Shown here piece by piece: positions 1-11,286 of a stretch of 64,000 nt of DNA. The DNA comes from Blastobasis lacticolella (lineage: Eukaryota > Arthropoda > Insecta > Lepidoptera > Blastobasidae), in assembly GCA_905147135.1 (NCBI GenBank), contig LR990051.1, forward strand, positions 14,909,115-14,973,114. The letters run 5' to 3'. Within the stretch, counting starts at the first letter, position 1. The number at the start of each line of letters is the position of its first letter. The notes beneath the pieces are model-generated. The model was not told the origin of the DNA, ran no database searches, and worked only from the letters and a program-made list of their open reading frames with translations. A program made the translations under genes and the position numbers.

Positions 1-529
1 GACGCGTGCTCCTACGTTTGAATCTTACCGGCAACTGAATGACCAATTACAACGGCATTTGTATATGTATTGCGTCCATATTTTAAACTTGCTTGTGTGC
101 GTTAATGCGATAGTGGGGCGCGGCATTTTAGATTAGACGAGCTCTACCGATCTCGAAGTTTGTGATTCTTCACTTAATAGCATAGTGAAAATATTTTTTT
201 GAGTAACGTAACAAATTAGCAAGATATCAACGTTTGAAACTCTTAAACAAAGAGGGCGGTGGTAACGTATGGATATCGCCGCTTAAAATTACGTAAAAGT
301 TGTTACGGAAAGGTCGATACAATGTTGCCGTAAGTGGTTGGATGTAATTCATCGGCCGGTGAACTTAACGCGAACGAGTACGTGCTCGAAACCTAGCCAG
401 ATTGTTGCTTAGTATCGCCCATTCTGTTAAATAGGTAGGTATATAATATTAAACAAACATTGATTTCGGAAAGTATCCATATCAGTTAAGTTCAAATTAG
501 CTTATAATTATAAATAAATAAATAAATAT

Positions 530-757
530 TCGTGGACAAATTCACACAGCGCCTTATAGCCCCAAACTAAGCAAAGCTTGTACTATGGGTGCTAGATATA
601 CTACTTAAATACTTTTAAATACATACTTATTATACATAGAACACCCAGACCCGTAACAGAATTTAAAATTCATCTTTTCAATTTCTGTCCGGCCGAGAAT
701 CGAACCCGGGACCTCTTGCGTGGCAGACCGGCATGTTGTTGAACCACTCAGGTCGTC
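530..757 (-). mobile_element. tRNA-derived SINE, family B
   Basis: From TCGTGGACAAATTCACACAG to the head CGAACCCGGGACCTCTTGCG and AACCACTCAGGTCGTC. On the minus strand the head carries box A-like TGGTTCA and box B GGTTCGATTC. About 228 bp. Confidence 0.82.
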
Positions 758-1229
758 ATAATTAGTACGTACATTTACCCTACGGCAGTATGCAGTTGCA
801 ACCAGCGCCGTACCATCGGCTAACCTTTACGTTAAAGAAAGGTTCCATTTGGTTGTCTTTGAGTCAAAAGTATTCTATACGGTTCTGACGCATTTTCACA
901 AGGATACCTACATATATTTAATGGCATAACGAACAATGTCGAACAAGTAGTCAGAGCCGCCTTTTCGATTAGTGCGGCGGAATGGAAAAGAAATCCAAGA
1001 ATTGATGTGTATCATGGCAGCGGACTATTTGCGTAGCCAAATGGAAAATGCTATGATGAGCTTTCACTGGCACGATAATTTGTTGATTATGAAAGTTGTG
1101 CTACTAAATTAAGTATAATTTTCGAAATATAGGGCGATTTCTATGAGGCATACTAAAGCCACTAAACCAAGTACCTACTGCAAAGGTGCCGTATAAGGCG
1201 ACTATATTATTCTGTCTTACTTAGAAATG

Positions 1230-1440
1230 AACTAGCTTTTGCCCGCCCCTTCGTCCGCCGAAAATTCGATTAGATATTACGTTCTGGAGCCGTTCCCACG
1301 GGAATCACTTTGAAATTCTTAATAATTTATAGCCTATGTGCTGTTCTGATCTATATGCCACATAACTGCAAATTTCATCAAAATCCGTTGAATAGTTTGT
1401 GCGTGAAGGAGTATCTAACAAACATCCATCCTTCCTAATA
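1230..1440 (+). mobile_element. non-LTR-type 3' tail fragment
   Basis: AACTAGCTTTTGCCCGCCCC, TTATAGCCTATGTGCTGTTC, AAATTTCATCAAAATCCGTT and GTGCGTGAAGGAGTATCTAA. This is a word order common in lepidopteran repeat tails. A related fragment lies at 35896-36055. Confidence 0.6.
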
Positions 1441-1499
1441 GAACTAGCGCCTTAGGACCCTGCGAGATATCGTTTGCGTACACCTACTTTATCCTGTCC

Positions 1500-1640
1500 T
1501 TTTTCCTGCCCTTTTACTCTTGAATCACTCCATCTATTATATCTACCGCATAAAAATCCGTTGCGTAGTTTAAAGGATCTAAGCATTGGGACAAACGGTT
1601 GGAAGCGACTTTGTTTTATACCATGTATAGATTAAAATAA
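1500..1640 (+). repeat. dispersed repeat G tail
   Basis: ACTCTTGAATCACTCCATCT, AAATCCGTTGCGTAGTTTAA and GGAAGCGACTTTGTTTTATA match the forward copies of the 15-16 kb cluster. Confidence 0.65.
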
Positions 1641-2691
1641 TACACGTCATCGACTAGTTCCGCGTCATCTCTGTCGTACATATGAGTCTATACTGTAGGT
1701 AGGTGTATTATAACTGTACTAGAATTTCAACTGCGACCACCAACTCGCCTAAAAGCCGTACAGATTGTGGCATATTCCGCTATATGACTGTATTACGCTC
1801 ACTACAGATGTCATTGTGGCTGTGAAGCATTTAGGGCGATAAATAACGGTGTCTCGTTTTTCCAAACGGCTATTCCATTAGAGTGAATTAAGCGGAACGA
1901 CATTGTAGTATTACCATTAATAATGCTATTTGAAATGCTAAGTCCGCGCGTGGCCAGTGGTCGCCTCGGCGCCATTGTACGCGGATTACCATACAAACGG
2001 CGGACCGCGTATTCCATTACGGTTCCAATAGCAACGTGCGCCTTGTGTTTACCTTTAGGACCGGTAATGGGTATTAAAGTTCGGAGATGTGCCTTCGCGG
2101 ATATGATAGCGTAGTTGAAATTGTTTGTGTAAGGAACTTTCAATTCAACTAGATCAATTTTTTTACCATTTGGGCAGGAAGATGACTGCTCAAGTAGGTA
2201 TACTGTTGGAAAGAACATAATTCGTAATCGAATTAACAAAATGGACAAAAACCTACTTCATTCATTGATATGTAAATTTTTATTTGTATTAATCACTGTG
2301 CACCTGACTTTATTGTCACTTAAGCCTTTTCTTAATTTGAATTTCACATGAATTTGACATTTTTTATGACAGCGAAAGGTTCCGTTCTTACGGATCACGT
2401 TACAGACTTTGTATCCTAGGGTGACCCCCCCTTTCCAGTAGCCTCGAGTACCATCCTGGGTACCGTTTATGGCCCACAGCGGCCCGGAATTGGTCGGCTT
2501 TAGTGGCCGTAAAAACTATTACCAAATCTAATTGAATTTGGCCGCGAAGTCTGTACAGTAAGCCTTGGAGCCGAGATTGGATTAGAACTAGCGAAACGTA
2601 TTTTAAATTTATTGTGATTGAAAAGTGCGGGTGGGTGTTAAATGGAGGTTTTGCAAACGCCTGTGTCCAGCGGCAGACGTTTCGACTGTTA

Positions 2692-2952
2692 ATTATTATC
2701 ATCATCACAACCCGTAACAGTCCACTGCAGGACTTCGGGCCTCTCCCACGAAAGGGGAGGTTATTGCCATAATCTCCACGCTTGGCAGGCGGGTTGGAGA
2801 TCGCAGTGTTTAAATATAACAATGGAAAATGCTGCTGCCCATTTTCCAGACTACGGAGAATCTTTTGTCTCGAAAACATTAGTCGCCTTGTACGACACCC
2901 ATGAGCGTAAGGGGTTGGTGCTATTCTACTCTGCCGGACACCACACGGCAAG
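2692..2952. repeat. dispersed repeat C, copy 1
   Basis: TCCACTGCAGGACTTCGGGC, AGGCGGGTTGGAGATCGCAG, GGAAAATGCTGCTGCCCATT, and CTGCCGGACACCACACGGC at the end. Collinear with 45301-45548 over about 250 bp. The 183-residue minus-strand frame across it (2400-2951) is a by-product. Confidence 0.8.
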
Positions 2953-3083
2953 TTGATAATGAATTATGATAGATAAACGACACTGCCTCACGTAAGTAAT
3001 AAAATCGTATCCAAATTTTTCCATGAAAATCATCATACTGCATCATCTAATACATGCTAGAATACAAATTTTGCCACCTAAAT

Positions 3084-3245
3084 AATCATCATCATCAACT
3101 CTCCTCTACATCAGTGGAAGGTTTAGCCACAAATAACCATGGACTGTTAAGGGCTGTTATGATGAACCATGCTTGACAAGCTGGTTGAAGATAGCAGTGT
3201 TAAAATTATACATCAGAAAACAATGCCGCCTAACTTGGCAGCCTC
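3084..3245. repeat. dispersed repeat C, diverged partial copy
   Basis: ATCATCATCATCAACTC, GACAAGCTGGTTGAAGATAG and CAGTGTTAAAATTATACATC, in the order found in 2692-2952 but diverged. Confidence 0.5.
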
Positions 3246-3306
3246 TCACACCGAATTCCCGAACAATACTTGCTTAGCAAAAAAGCGTTACTATGCGTTC
3301 TCAGTT

Positions 3307-3330
3307 AGACATAGACATAGACATAGACAG
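3307..3330. repeat. (ACATAG)n microsatellite
   Basis: Four imperfect ACATAG units (AGACATAGACATAGACATAG). Confidence 0.8.
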
Positions 3331-4577
3331 TATTTTATTCGGATCTTCATTACATCCTTAACCTAAGGTAAGTACAGTAAATTATAATTATTGAAAATTA
3401 CATAAGACCAGTTCTCGCAGAGCTCTGCTAAGTGATCGCACTGCGTTCAATACCACTCTATTATTGATCAATTTCGTTCATTTTGATCACGTAGAGCCGA
3501 TCGTCACTCAAGCATTGAATTGCAACCTTCGCGTTGCGTTCGCGTGCCCTGTGAGAACCTAATGCTTCTGAATAAAGAAGCGTAACTAAGAGAATTAAAA
3601 CGATAGCGCTTCAGGATTTGTGCTAATCAAAATCGGCCGATGTTGATTGTTAAATATTCGATATCAAACTAACTTCTCGTTAAGCTAGCGAATTTTCGAA
3701 CTCATCTTTGTATTTTGGTCCGTATTAAAATTGTGTACCGATGGAAACTTTCAATAACGCTATTAAAACATTTTAGCAAGTACACAAGAATTTGATTCTT
3801 TAGGCGGTAATGGACTTAAGCTTTTAAGATTTTAGTTACTGTAAAGGAAAGTTTGGACTTGAGCTCTTGAGAGTACACAAGGATTTAAGTAATATGTACT
3901 TAGGTACAAAATATACACATAGAAATTTAAACCTTAGAAATAAGTGTAGGTACTTTGATAATATGAAATGAAACATGCTCCAACTTTGTCTCTCTTGCCT
4001 TACCTCGCCCCATTCCAGCGTAACCGTTCTCATTTACCTCGTGCAATGAAAAACATTATTTTAAACTACGTACACATTACTCGAGAAGACTTTGCTGGGA
4101 AATTGAAATGGAAACCATTTTATAATTAAGCCCTGAGATCTCGTAATCCGTCTTTTCATTTAAATTACCGAAAACGTTAGTGTTGTTACAAGCTTTTGCT
4201 TACTTTTACATGTCGTAATGTACGACATTTACGTAATTAAAGCTTCCCGGTTTTCGATTGAGCTGAAATTTTGCGTACTTATGTAAGTTTGACGGATGTT
4301 GACGGAGGGTGGCCATAGGAACTCCTAAACTACAAAACTATAGAGTTTGGGCTCGTTTGATTAGTTAGTTAATGTGACTGATCGTAGATAACGCGCGATA
4401 AAAGCTTGCTATGAATTTTATATCCCGTTATACTGTGTACTTGTATAATTTTCTGATATATTGGCGCATTGCTAAGATAATAATAATACATTTTACACAC
4501 AAGAAGCAACACCCAAAATCAATATTACAATTGAACAAAAATAAGTACCCTTTAAAAAGCCTAAATAACCATTATCA

Positions 4578-5154
4578 TATTCGCGTTAATATCACGGGTG
4601 TGGTGGTCTCGCGCGCGAGTTCCCGGGGTCCGCATTGTCTATGATCCACAGTATTTGGCCGATCATTTAATAATTACACTAAAGCGACTGCCATCTGACC
4701 TCCGTGACCCTGTTATCACGGGACCCTGACCAGATTGGATCACAGTTATAAATTTAATCGTTTGAATGTGCTGGTCCTAATTGACTAATAATAGGTACGA
4801 ATAACCTGTAATTTATGCAGATCAACGGCAGTTTGACGTTTTTGGCATTTTGCTGCTAGTATTAATGGCTCGATTGAATTGTAATTATATCCCAATCGTA
4901 GTTCATGGCAGTATTCTGCTACAACAAAACTGCCGTTGAACTATTCAATTACATTTAAATCGAGCCAAGTAAATTAGCAGACTCGAGGCCCAGGTTTCCT
5001 CACGATATTTTCCTATACTGTGAGAGCATAGACTATTATTCAATTATTATAATTAGCTCAGATAAAGTAATTATTACATGGCGGCATTGGGTATCGAACT
5101 CGATACCTCTCGCAAACAAGGCCGACCCGCTACCCAGTAGGCCACCGACGCTCC
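4578..5154 (-). mobile_element. SINE, family A, interrupted by a hairpin insertion
   Basis: Tail half 4578-4775 (CCCGGGGTCCGC, GACCTCCGTGACCCTG, GACCAGATTGGATCA) and head half 4991-5154 (CAGGTTTCCTCACGATATTT, GGTATCGAACTCGATACC, GGCCACCGACGCTC). The 215 bp between is a separate insertion with inverted repeats. Confidence 0.75.
4776..4990. mobile_element. hairpin MITE-like insertion inside a SINE
   Basis: AGATCAACGGCAGTTTG pairs with AACTGCCGTTGAACT, and GGCTCGATTGAATTGTAATT pairs with AATTACATTTAAATCGAGCC. It breaks the SINE at a point where other copies are continuous. Confidence 0.65.
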
Positions 5155-5189
5155 ACATAACGACGACACATAAAACGCTAAATTTTTAT

Positions 5190-5530
5190 TTATTTTATGT
5201 CATACGGTAGACAAACAGGCAAGCGGGCAACCTGATGGAAAGTGGTCACCACTGCCTATAGAAATTAGCAACACCAAGAGTATCGCTAATGCGTTGCCCA
5301 CCTCTATAACACGTTGCTCTGGCAGCAAAAGGCAAATGCCACTCCACTGCCAAAGCCACGGTTCCCCAAATCCACACCCCATGGAGCACTGGAAACCTTA
5401 CTCACCGGCAGAAACACAATACTATTTAAAAGAGTATTATTTAGCTGCGATATTCTGTAAGGTGGAGGTACTTCCCCAGTCGGGCGGCTCCAATTCGAAC
5501 GAGATACCCGCTATGCCCTACCGCTCTTAA
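5190..5530. repeat. lepidopteran-type dispersed repeat F
   Basis: GGGCAACCTGATGGAAAGTG, GGAGCACTGGAAACCTTACT, CGGCAGAAACACAATACTAT and GGTGGAGGTACTTCCCCAGT. This is the usual word order of a family I know from moth and butterfly genomes. Short pieces recur at 8415-8465, 11735-11790, 13435-13480, 31633-31850 and 62470-62500. Confidence 0.65.
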
Positions 5531-6719
5531 AATACAGCGTATTTAGCGTTTTATGTGAATAGTTTTACTGAAACACCCAGTAATTATTTGCTTACGACAT
5601 CGACTGATAAAAAGTATCCCTTGTCAACGATAAAAAGTACTTATACTGGTACCCGTGTCCTTTTCCACAATTCAAATTAACCCAGTACGGTAATAAGTAC
5701 GGCGTGAAAGCAATATAAACAAACAGAGTTAAATTTTCTCATCTAATAAGGGTTCTACCGAAATGAAAGAAAGCATTTGTGTATGTTTTTTTTGTCGCGC
5801 TAATCTGTGAATCTACTGACTCGATTTTGTAGTTTCTTTCAGTAATAGAAAGCTACGTTCTTCCTGAGTTCCCGACTAATATAGGGTACTTTATGTCCCG
5901 GAAAAGTGACAGGTTACCGCGGGATAGTCGAATGTTGATTTCGGACTTCGGAAAAGCGTCGAGTAACCAACAGAGAGGTCAACGTCCACTATTTTGTTGG
6001 TGTTGCTAGTCTATAATAATATACCGTTATAGGGTGCTCCAGAAACAGGGTGACACAGGGTGAAACAGATACAGGGTGCCCAACCTTGATTGACCTCGAA
6101 TGAATCTAGGCATAGCAATAACCTAATAATGGTAACTGTGAACCATTCTTTGGCAGACCTGACAGAAGTTGGGGTAGACCATTCGATGGTAACGAACTGA
6201 ACATTTTTTTTGTTCTTAATGGTTATTGTACGTTTCATTCAGCACATAACACATAACGATCGTGGAGCTTATAGCAAAGCACTCCAATCATGTGGAGGTG
6301 GTTTAAGTCTAGTACAGGATGTTGATGAAGCTTGAGATTCGAAGACGAAGTCTTGTTAGCTTTGTATTGGTACAATTTAGCATATCGATATAAAATTTTT
6401 AAACAAACTACATGTGCGATCTTCACTTTAAAGTTCGTCTCTTGTGGTATACAACTACCAGCCTGTTAGCCACCGCAGATGGCGCCACTCCCCCCCCCAC
6501 ACACTTATCTAATAAAGTTGTTTTGCATAAAAGTGCCTCTTCATACCTCTTCCATAAGAACATGCAAATTGCGCCCTCTAACGTCGGTGGACGTGTCACG
6601 GCTCAAGTGTTGATGGCGGGATTAAGGGGAAACAAAAATCTCCTTTTTATGTCAGGAAACGGACGTGATGTGGTGGAGAAAGTCGACGATAACTTTATAT
6701 AATGCCGAAACAAAAAAAA

Positions 6720-7066
6720 ACATCTTGGGCGTTCATGTCCCGGTTATGCTCGCGCACGAGGGCCTGGGGTCCGCCTTGATCATGATCCAGGACTCGGGAG
6801 TTCAGATAATTACAGAGGAGCTACTGCCAATAATCTCTGTGACCGTGCTACCAGGGGAACCTGACCAGATTGGATCATGGTTACAGATTCAGTTGCCTGA
6901 ATTTGCAAGATTCATCACGATGTTTTCCCTCACCGCAAGAACATCGGTTGGCATTAAACTAATGTACATAACTCTGAAAGAAGCCATTGGTACATGGCCG
7001 CAGTGGGATTCGAACCCAAGTGGCCGCAGTGAGCTTACGAGGCGGATTAACCACTCGGCTAACTAC
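6720..7066 (-). mobile_element. full-length SINE, family A
   Basis: Starts CATCTTGGGCGTTCATGTCC and ends in the tRNA-like head GGGATTCGAACCCAAGTGGC with TTAACCACTCGGCTAAC. About 345 bp. Confidence 0.85.
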
Positions 7067-7993
7067 ATTATGTATCTTCTTTGGCGGAAATACGTATTAT
7101 TGTTTTTTTCGCAAATTTTATCCTAAATATCCATGCCCTCCAAAGAAACTTAACGGATTTCGATGCGCTTTCCATCACCAAAAGGAAAATTCAATTTGTA
7201 CGCACGCAGTTAACCTAAAAACTTAATGGCGAAACCTTGTAACCGTGCTACGGATGTCGTAGCGCCTCTACAGCGACAGATCAACCGCGCTACGCCGTAG
7301 CACACTCGCGTAATTCACTCCCATACATCTGGTGGCCATGGCGCAGATCAATGAACTCGATTTAATTGTTTGCACCCTCCAGGAATCACCCCCCACGCTT
7401 CGCGAGCAACTCCTGTAACAACCCTGTTTAATTAAAACACCTGCCTCATGTCTTTGTGAATATTCTATTGGGCCCCGTCGCCATGGCAGCCGGGAAATTA
7501 ATTAAACGCCACCGTTCTTTTCTTGTTTCCATTCATTTATGGCGTTTTTATTTGCTTGTCAATTACCCTTCTCAAGGCTCCTGTCTGTTGTTGGAGAGGG
7601 TTTATGTTTTTGCTAAATTGTAATCTACATAATCCTCTCATTAAAATATACGTTCAAGATTAAAGATTCGTTTTATACGGTTTTATAACGGACGAGCCGT
7701 TTTGAAGTTAATTAATATTCTTATTGTTAGAGAGGATTTCTGTTCGTCGCTCATTATTAAATAAAATTGACCTACTTCGTGTTTGCCTGTTTACATCAAC
7801 AGATTCACGGATTTCGTAGTAGGCGACTACTGTCTTAGAAGCTTTCCGAATATTAGTTTTGCATAGAAAAAAATAGGATGGGATGAATTTACCACAATCT
7901 GATTTCTAAGTCTGGAGAATCGCCATGTCCAAATCGGGACGCGGTGACTGGATATAGACGACATACTTTGGTCAATCTTTTAAAACACTATAC

Positions 7994-8092
7994 AGGTGGC
8001 AGGACTCTGTCAAGCCTGAGGACTCCGCCTGGGTGATTACCACCGATTTATTTCTGACGCCAAGCAACAACGCTTGCATTGTTTGGCCTTTT
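7994..8092. repeat. dispersed repeat D, copy 1
   Basis: AGGTGGCAGGACTCTGTCAA, ACTCCGCCTGG and GCCAAGCAACAACGCTTGCA are collinear with 40089-40186. Confidence 0.6.
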
Positions 8093-9792
8093 TATTTCAT
8101 GCGTTCAAAATGCATGAATCGTAGTCGTTATTGGCGACAGATACCGCTTACCATTAGGTGGCATTTTTCCGCCATCTCACCACCCGCCGCGGACTGAGTA
8201 CTCATTCCCCATTACATAGACCCACTAGTGGTGTCCACGCGAAGATTTGAAAGAACGTTTCTCGCTCGTACGATTCGGATGTGAAATGAGCTCCCGGCCA
8301 CAGCGTTTCCTTTGGACTATGACATGGTATCGTTCAAGAGGTATATTAGAGCACTCCTTAGAGATGAGCAACGCTTTGGTAGCGTCCGTGGTGTTGCTGA
8401 TGTCCATAGGCGGCGGTGACTACTTTCCATCAGGTGGCCCGCATGTTTGTTTGTCTGCCGGATTACATTAAAAAAGGTAAGCTGTCTTTGTCACTGCGTA
8501 GCACAAAAAATACGTCTGAACTTTGCTGAGTCACTTCTGTGAACATGTCACTCGTAAGCATAAACTCACATGTTTAATTAAGCAAATCGACTTTTCAGAC
8601 TAATGAATACCTGAACCGAGACCGCTGCGGCTTAGCTTCGCTCTCAATGGCAAAGATTAAATGTAACAGACGCGACATTTGTTTTATTTATTTATTTAAC
8701 TGTTTATTGTACACAATAATGATATACAGAGAAATATAACAGAACAAAAGACACAACAGGCGCTGCTTATTTCTAAAAAGAAATTTCTTCCAGCAGGCCT
8801 ACCTTTGTGTGCAGATTTTGTGATTAAACCCGACTGTTCTACTACTGTTGGTGTCATTTTACTTCACCCTTGTTTAGAAACGAAATCTACTTGCAATCCA
8901 TGATATATTACGTTATATACTGATTAAAGTTTCTTTTTATACTTTCTACCCTGGCTCAGCAACACAAATAGGATCTTGGTCTCCGATACCAAAATACGCC
9001 ACTCCATTTTTTTAATGATAAACAGGTTTATTTATTTTTTATTATAGCATCAACAGCTATATAAAACATATAAAATATTATTTTAGAACCAACAAGCCAA
9101 TTACCGATCCTCGCTAGTAACAGTGAAATATTCGAGTTAGGAAATAGGATTAACAGCGACTTAACTAGTTTCATCCTATTATATTATTTGTTATGATACT
9201 ATCTCTTAAATGAAATTAAAGAATCTCTTTTAATACATATACCATATTACCATATTATACATCTTGGAGCAATGCACGACACACCTATGTATAAATATAT
9301 AAAGCGTTTGCCGCTTAAAACCTCGTCGCCTACAAAACACGCAAAGTGTTACAACACGAGACTGTACACGCGGTACATTCACGTGAATATCGCGCCGTAG
9401 GCATCCATTACGCCCTCAGTGCGCCAGATCCCGTCTACTGGCGGCTTAATCCCACGCTATTACCGCAGTGGAGCGCAAAATTGGGAGCACGCACCGCTCG
9501 GCGTCCAAATAAAGAGAGAGGTGTTCAAATTTAAATTACGCCTCACCGGGTACATCAAAGGGATTATGCAGCGCCACCTAGCTCAGCCGCGGCCCGGCGA
9601 CGCAATGTTTACGGCAATTATGAATTCGTAAGTGTGCCGCCTCTGGTCTTAAGTGGGGTGGGTTATTCTTGTATATGTATGAAGGGTTACAACAAACTGC
9701 TTCAAAGAATATTTATTTTAATAGGTAATATATTGGTATATTCAGAATAATAATAATAATCAACTTTTGCGCACGTGCGCACATTCAAGGAT

Positions 9793-9838
9793 AATTAAAG
9801 TGGAGCGACTGTCATCTGACCTCCGTAAACCTGCTACC
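9793..9838 (-). mobile_element. short SINE fragment, family A
   Basis: TTAAAGTGGAGCGACTGTCA followed by TCTGACCTCCGTAAACCTGC matches the family body. Confidence 0.6.
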
Positions 9839-10102
9839 TATTGATATTTACAGCATATATAAACTTAAAGCTACAATGATACTAATATAAAAATGCTTTG
9901 TATTTTTCCATATTAAAATTGACGGTGGTGGTAGTGGTATTTCGTTACTTATCGCATAAGAGGTTCCATAAATGTGTCCTACAATACAATATACTCATAT
10001 GTGTCACCGTAATATTAAAAAAAGTTTAGTTTGCAATAACGTAGTCAAATACGTTAGAACTATCGAAATATTTTGAACAGCTACATCACGCGATGTTCCA
10101 CG

Positions 10103-10330
10103 TGACCGCTCGCGTGCGCTACCTGTCTCTTTCACAATAGTGGTAAATTGCTATAGATAGAAAAGACAGGCAGTAGAAGTCGTTAGCTCTCGTGGATGCG
10201 AGCGGTTCAAAAATCCATGCGAGCACTTGTCTTTTAATGCCTGTCTTTTCTATCTTTAGCAACTTACCAGGAATATGAAAGAGACAGGTAGCGCACGCGA
10301 CGCTCGTGCGGATGCGAGCGGTTCAAAAAT
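10103..10330. mobile_element. palindromic MITE related to the 25-26 kb hairpin unit
   Basis: Contains GCTACCTGTCTCTTTCA near the left and TGAAAGAGACAGGTAGC near the right, with TAGATAGAAAAGACAGGC and its inverse between. GATGCGAGCGGTTCAAAAAT appears twice (near 10195 and 10312), so a nested or double copy is likely. The same core palindrome builds the 25-26 kb array. Confidence 0.75.
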
Positions 10331-11056
10331 AGGAGTAGGTAAATCCTTTGTATTAAATGGCTGACATGCGCTGCCTAGTATTTTGTATGAAAATAATCCT
10401 CATAAATTATCACAATGTTAAGATTGAATTTTCGAAGCAATTAAAACTTGGTGTGAAAACACTAGTGATTTATATCGCTTGTGTTTCAATGAAATCTGAT
10501 AGTGTTGTAGTTCCTTGCCTTACTGCTTTCAGGATTTAATATTATAAATGAAAAATGTTGAATATCAAAATCAATTAGGATAAAGTCAGAGTTATTAAGT
10601 AAATTATATTTGAATTGCCAGAAAATATTAAATTAAATAATAATGTTGAATTACAAACATAATCGGTTGTACCTGTATGCATGTGATTTATAACTAAATG
10701 TGTGTGTGTGAACTGTGATTCAGTTATACCAGCTCGTCCGTGAATTTGTCAACGCAAAATTTAGTAAATTATAGACTATGAGGGTGCCGTAGGTTATCCT
10801 ACGTCATCGAGTACTAAGAGAAAATTTTACTTGGTAGGTATGGTAGACATTTAAGGAACTCATAAAACGTTGGTCTGCCAGTGCACAAACTGGCAAAAAT
10901 TCTCAAACCCAAAGTTCGACTTTCCGTAGCGATAGTACATATCATACACTACCAAATTGTATCCAAAATTGATAAGCAGTTTAGGCGTGAAAACGTAACA
11001 GAAAGACAAACAGAGTAACTTGCATTTATAATATTAGAATATATTCTTACTTCTTT

Positions 11057-11286
11057 GACGACCTGAGTGGTTCAGTGGTCAACATGCCGCGCAAGAGGTC
11101 CCAGGTTTGATTCCCGTCCGGGCAGAAATTGAAATGATTAATTTTAATTTCTGTTACGGGTCTGGGTATTCTATGTATAATAAGTATGTATTTAAAAGTA
11201 TATAAGTAGTTTATCAGTTATCTAACACCCATAACAAGCTTTGCTTACTTTAGGGCTAGATGGCGCTGTGTGAATTTGTCCATGAT
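11057..11286 (+). mobile_element. tRNA-derived SINE, family B, with A/T-rich tail
   Basis: Head GACGACCTGAGTGGTTCAGT with box A TGGTTCAGTGG and box B GGTTTGATTCCC. The body includes AATTTCTGTTACGGGTCTGG and ends GCGCTGTGTGAATTTGTCCA, followed by a (TTTATTTA)-rich tail. Confidence 0.86.

Larger units (their letters stand above)
758..2691. other. non-coding stretch, left part of window
   Basis: Outside the two repeat tails noted here I see no supported gene. A 145-residue minus-strand frame at 1811-2248 has no recognisable domain and no splice or start context. Confidence 0.5.
7067..10102. other. non-coding stretch
   Basis: AT-rich with short dispersed repeat pieces (D at 7994, F near 8415, SINE at 9793). 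A GC-richer patch at 9340-9620 carries short open frames, but none resembles a protein I know. Confidence 0.5.

Noticed and set aside
1811..2248. 145-residue minus-strand frame
   Set aside because: Long for AT-rich DNA, but no domain, splice signal or start context; treated as chance.
2400..2951. 183-residue minus-strand frame
   Set aside because: It mostly overlaps dispersed repeat C, which occurs again at 45.3 kb without the frame being kept.
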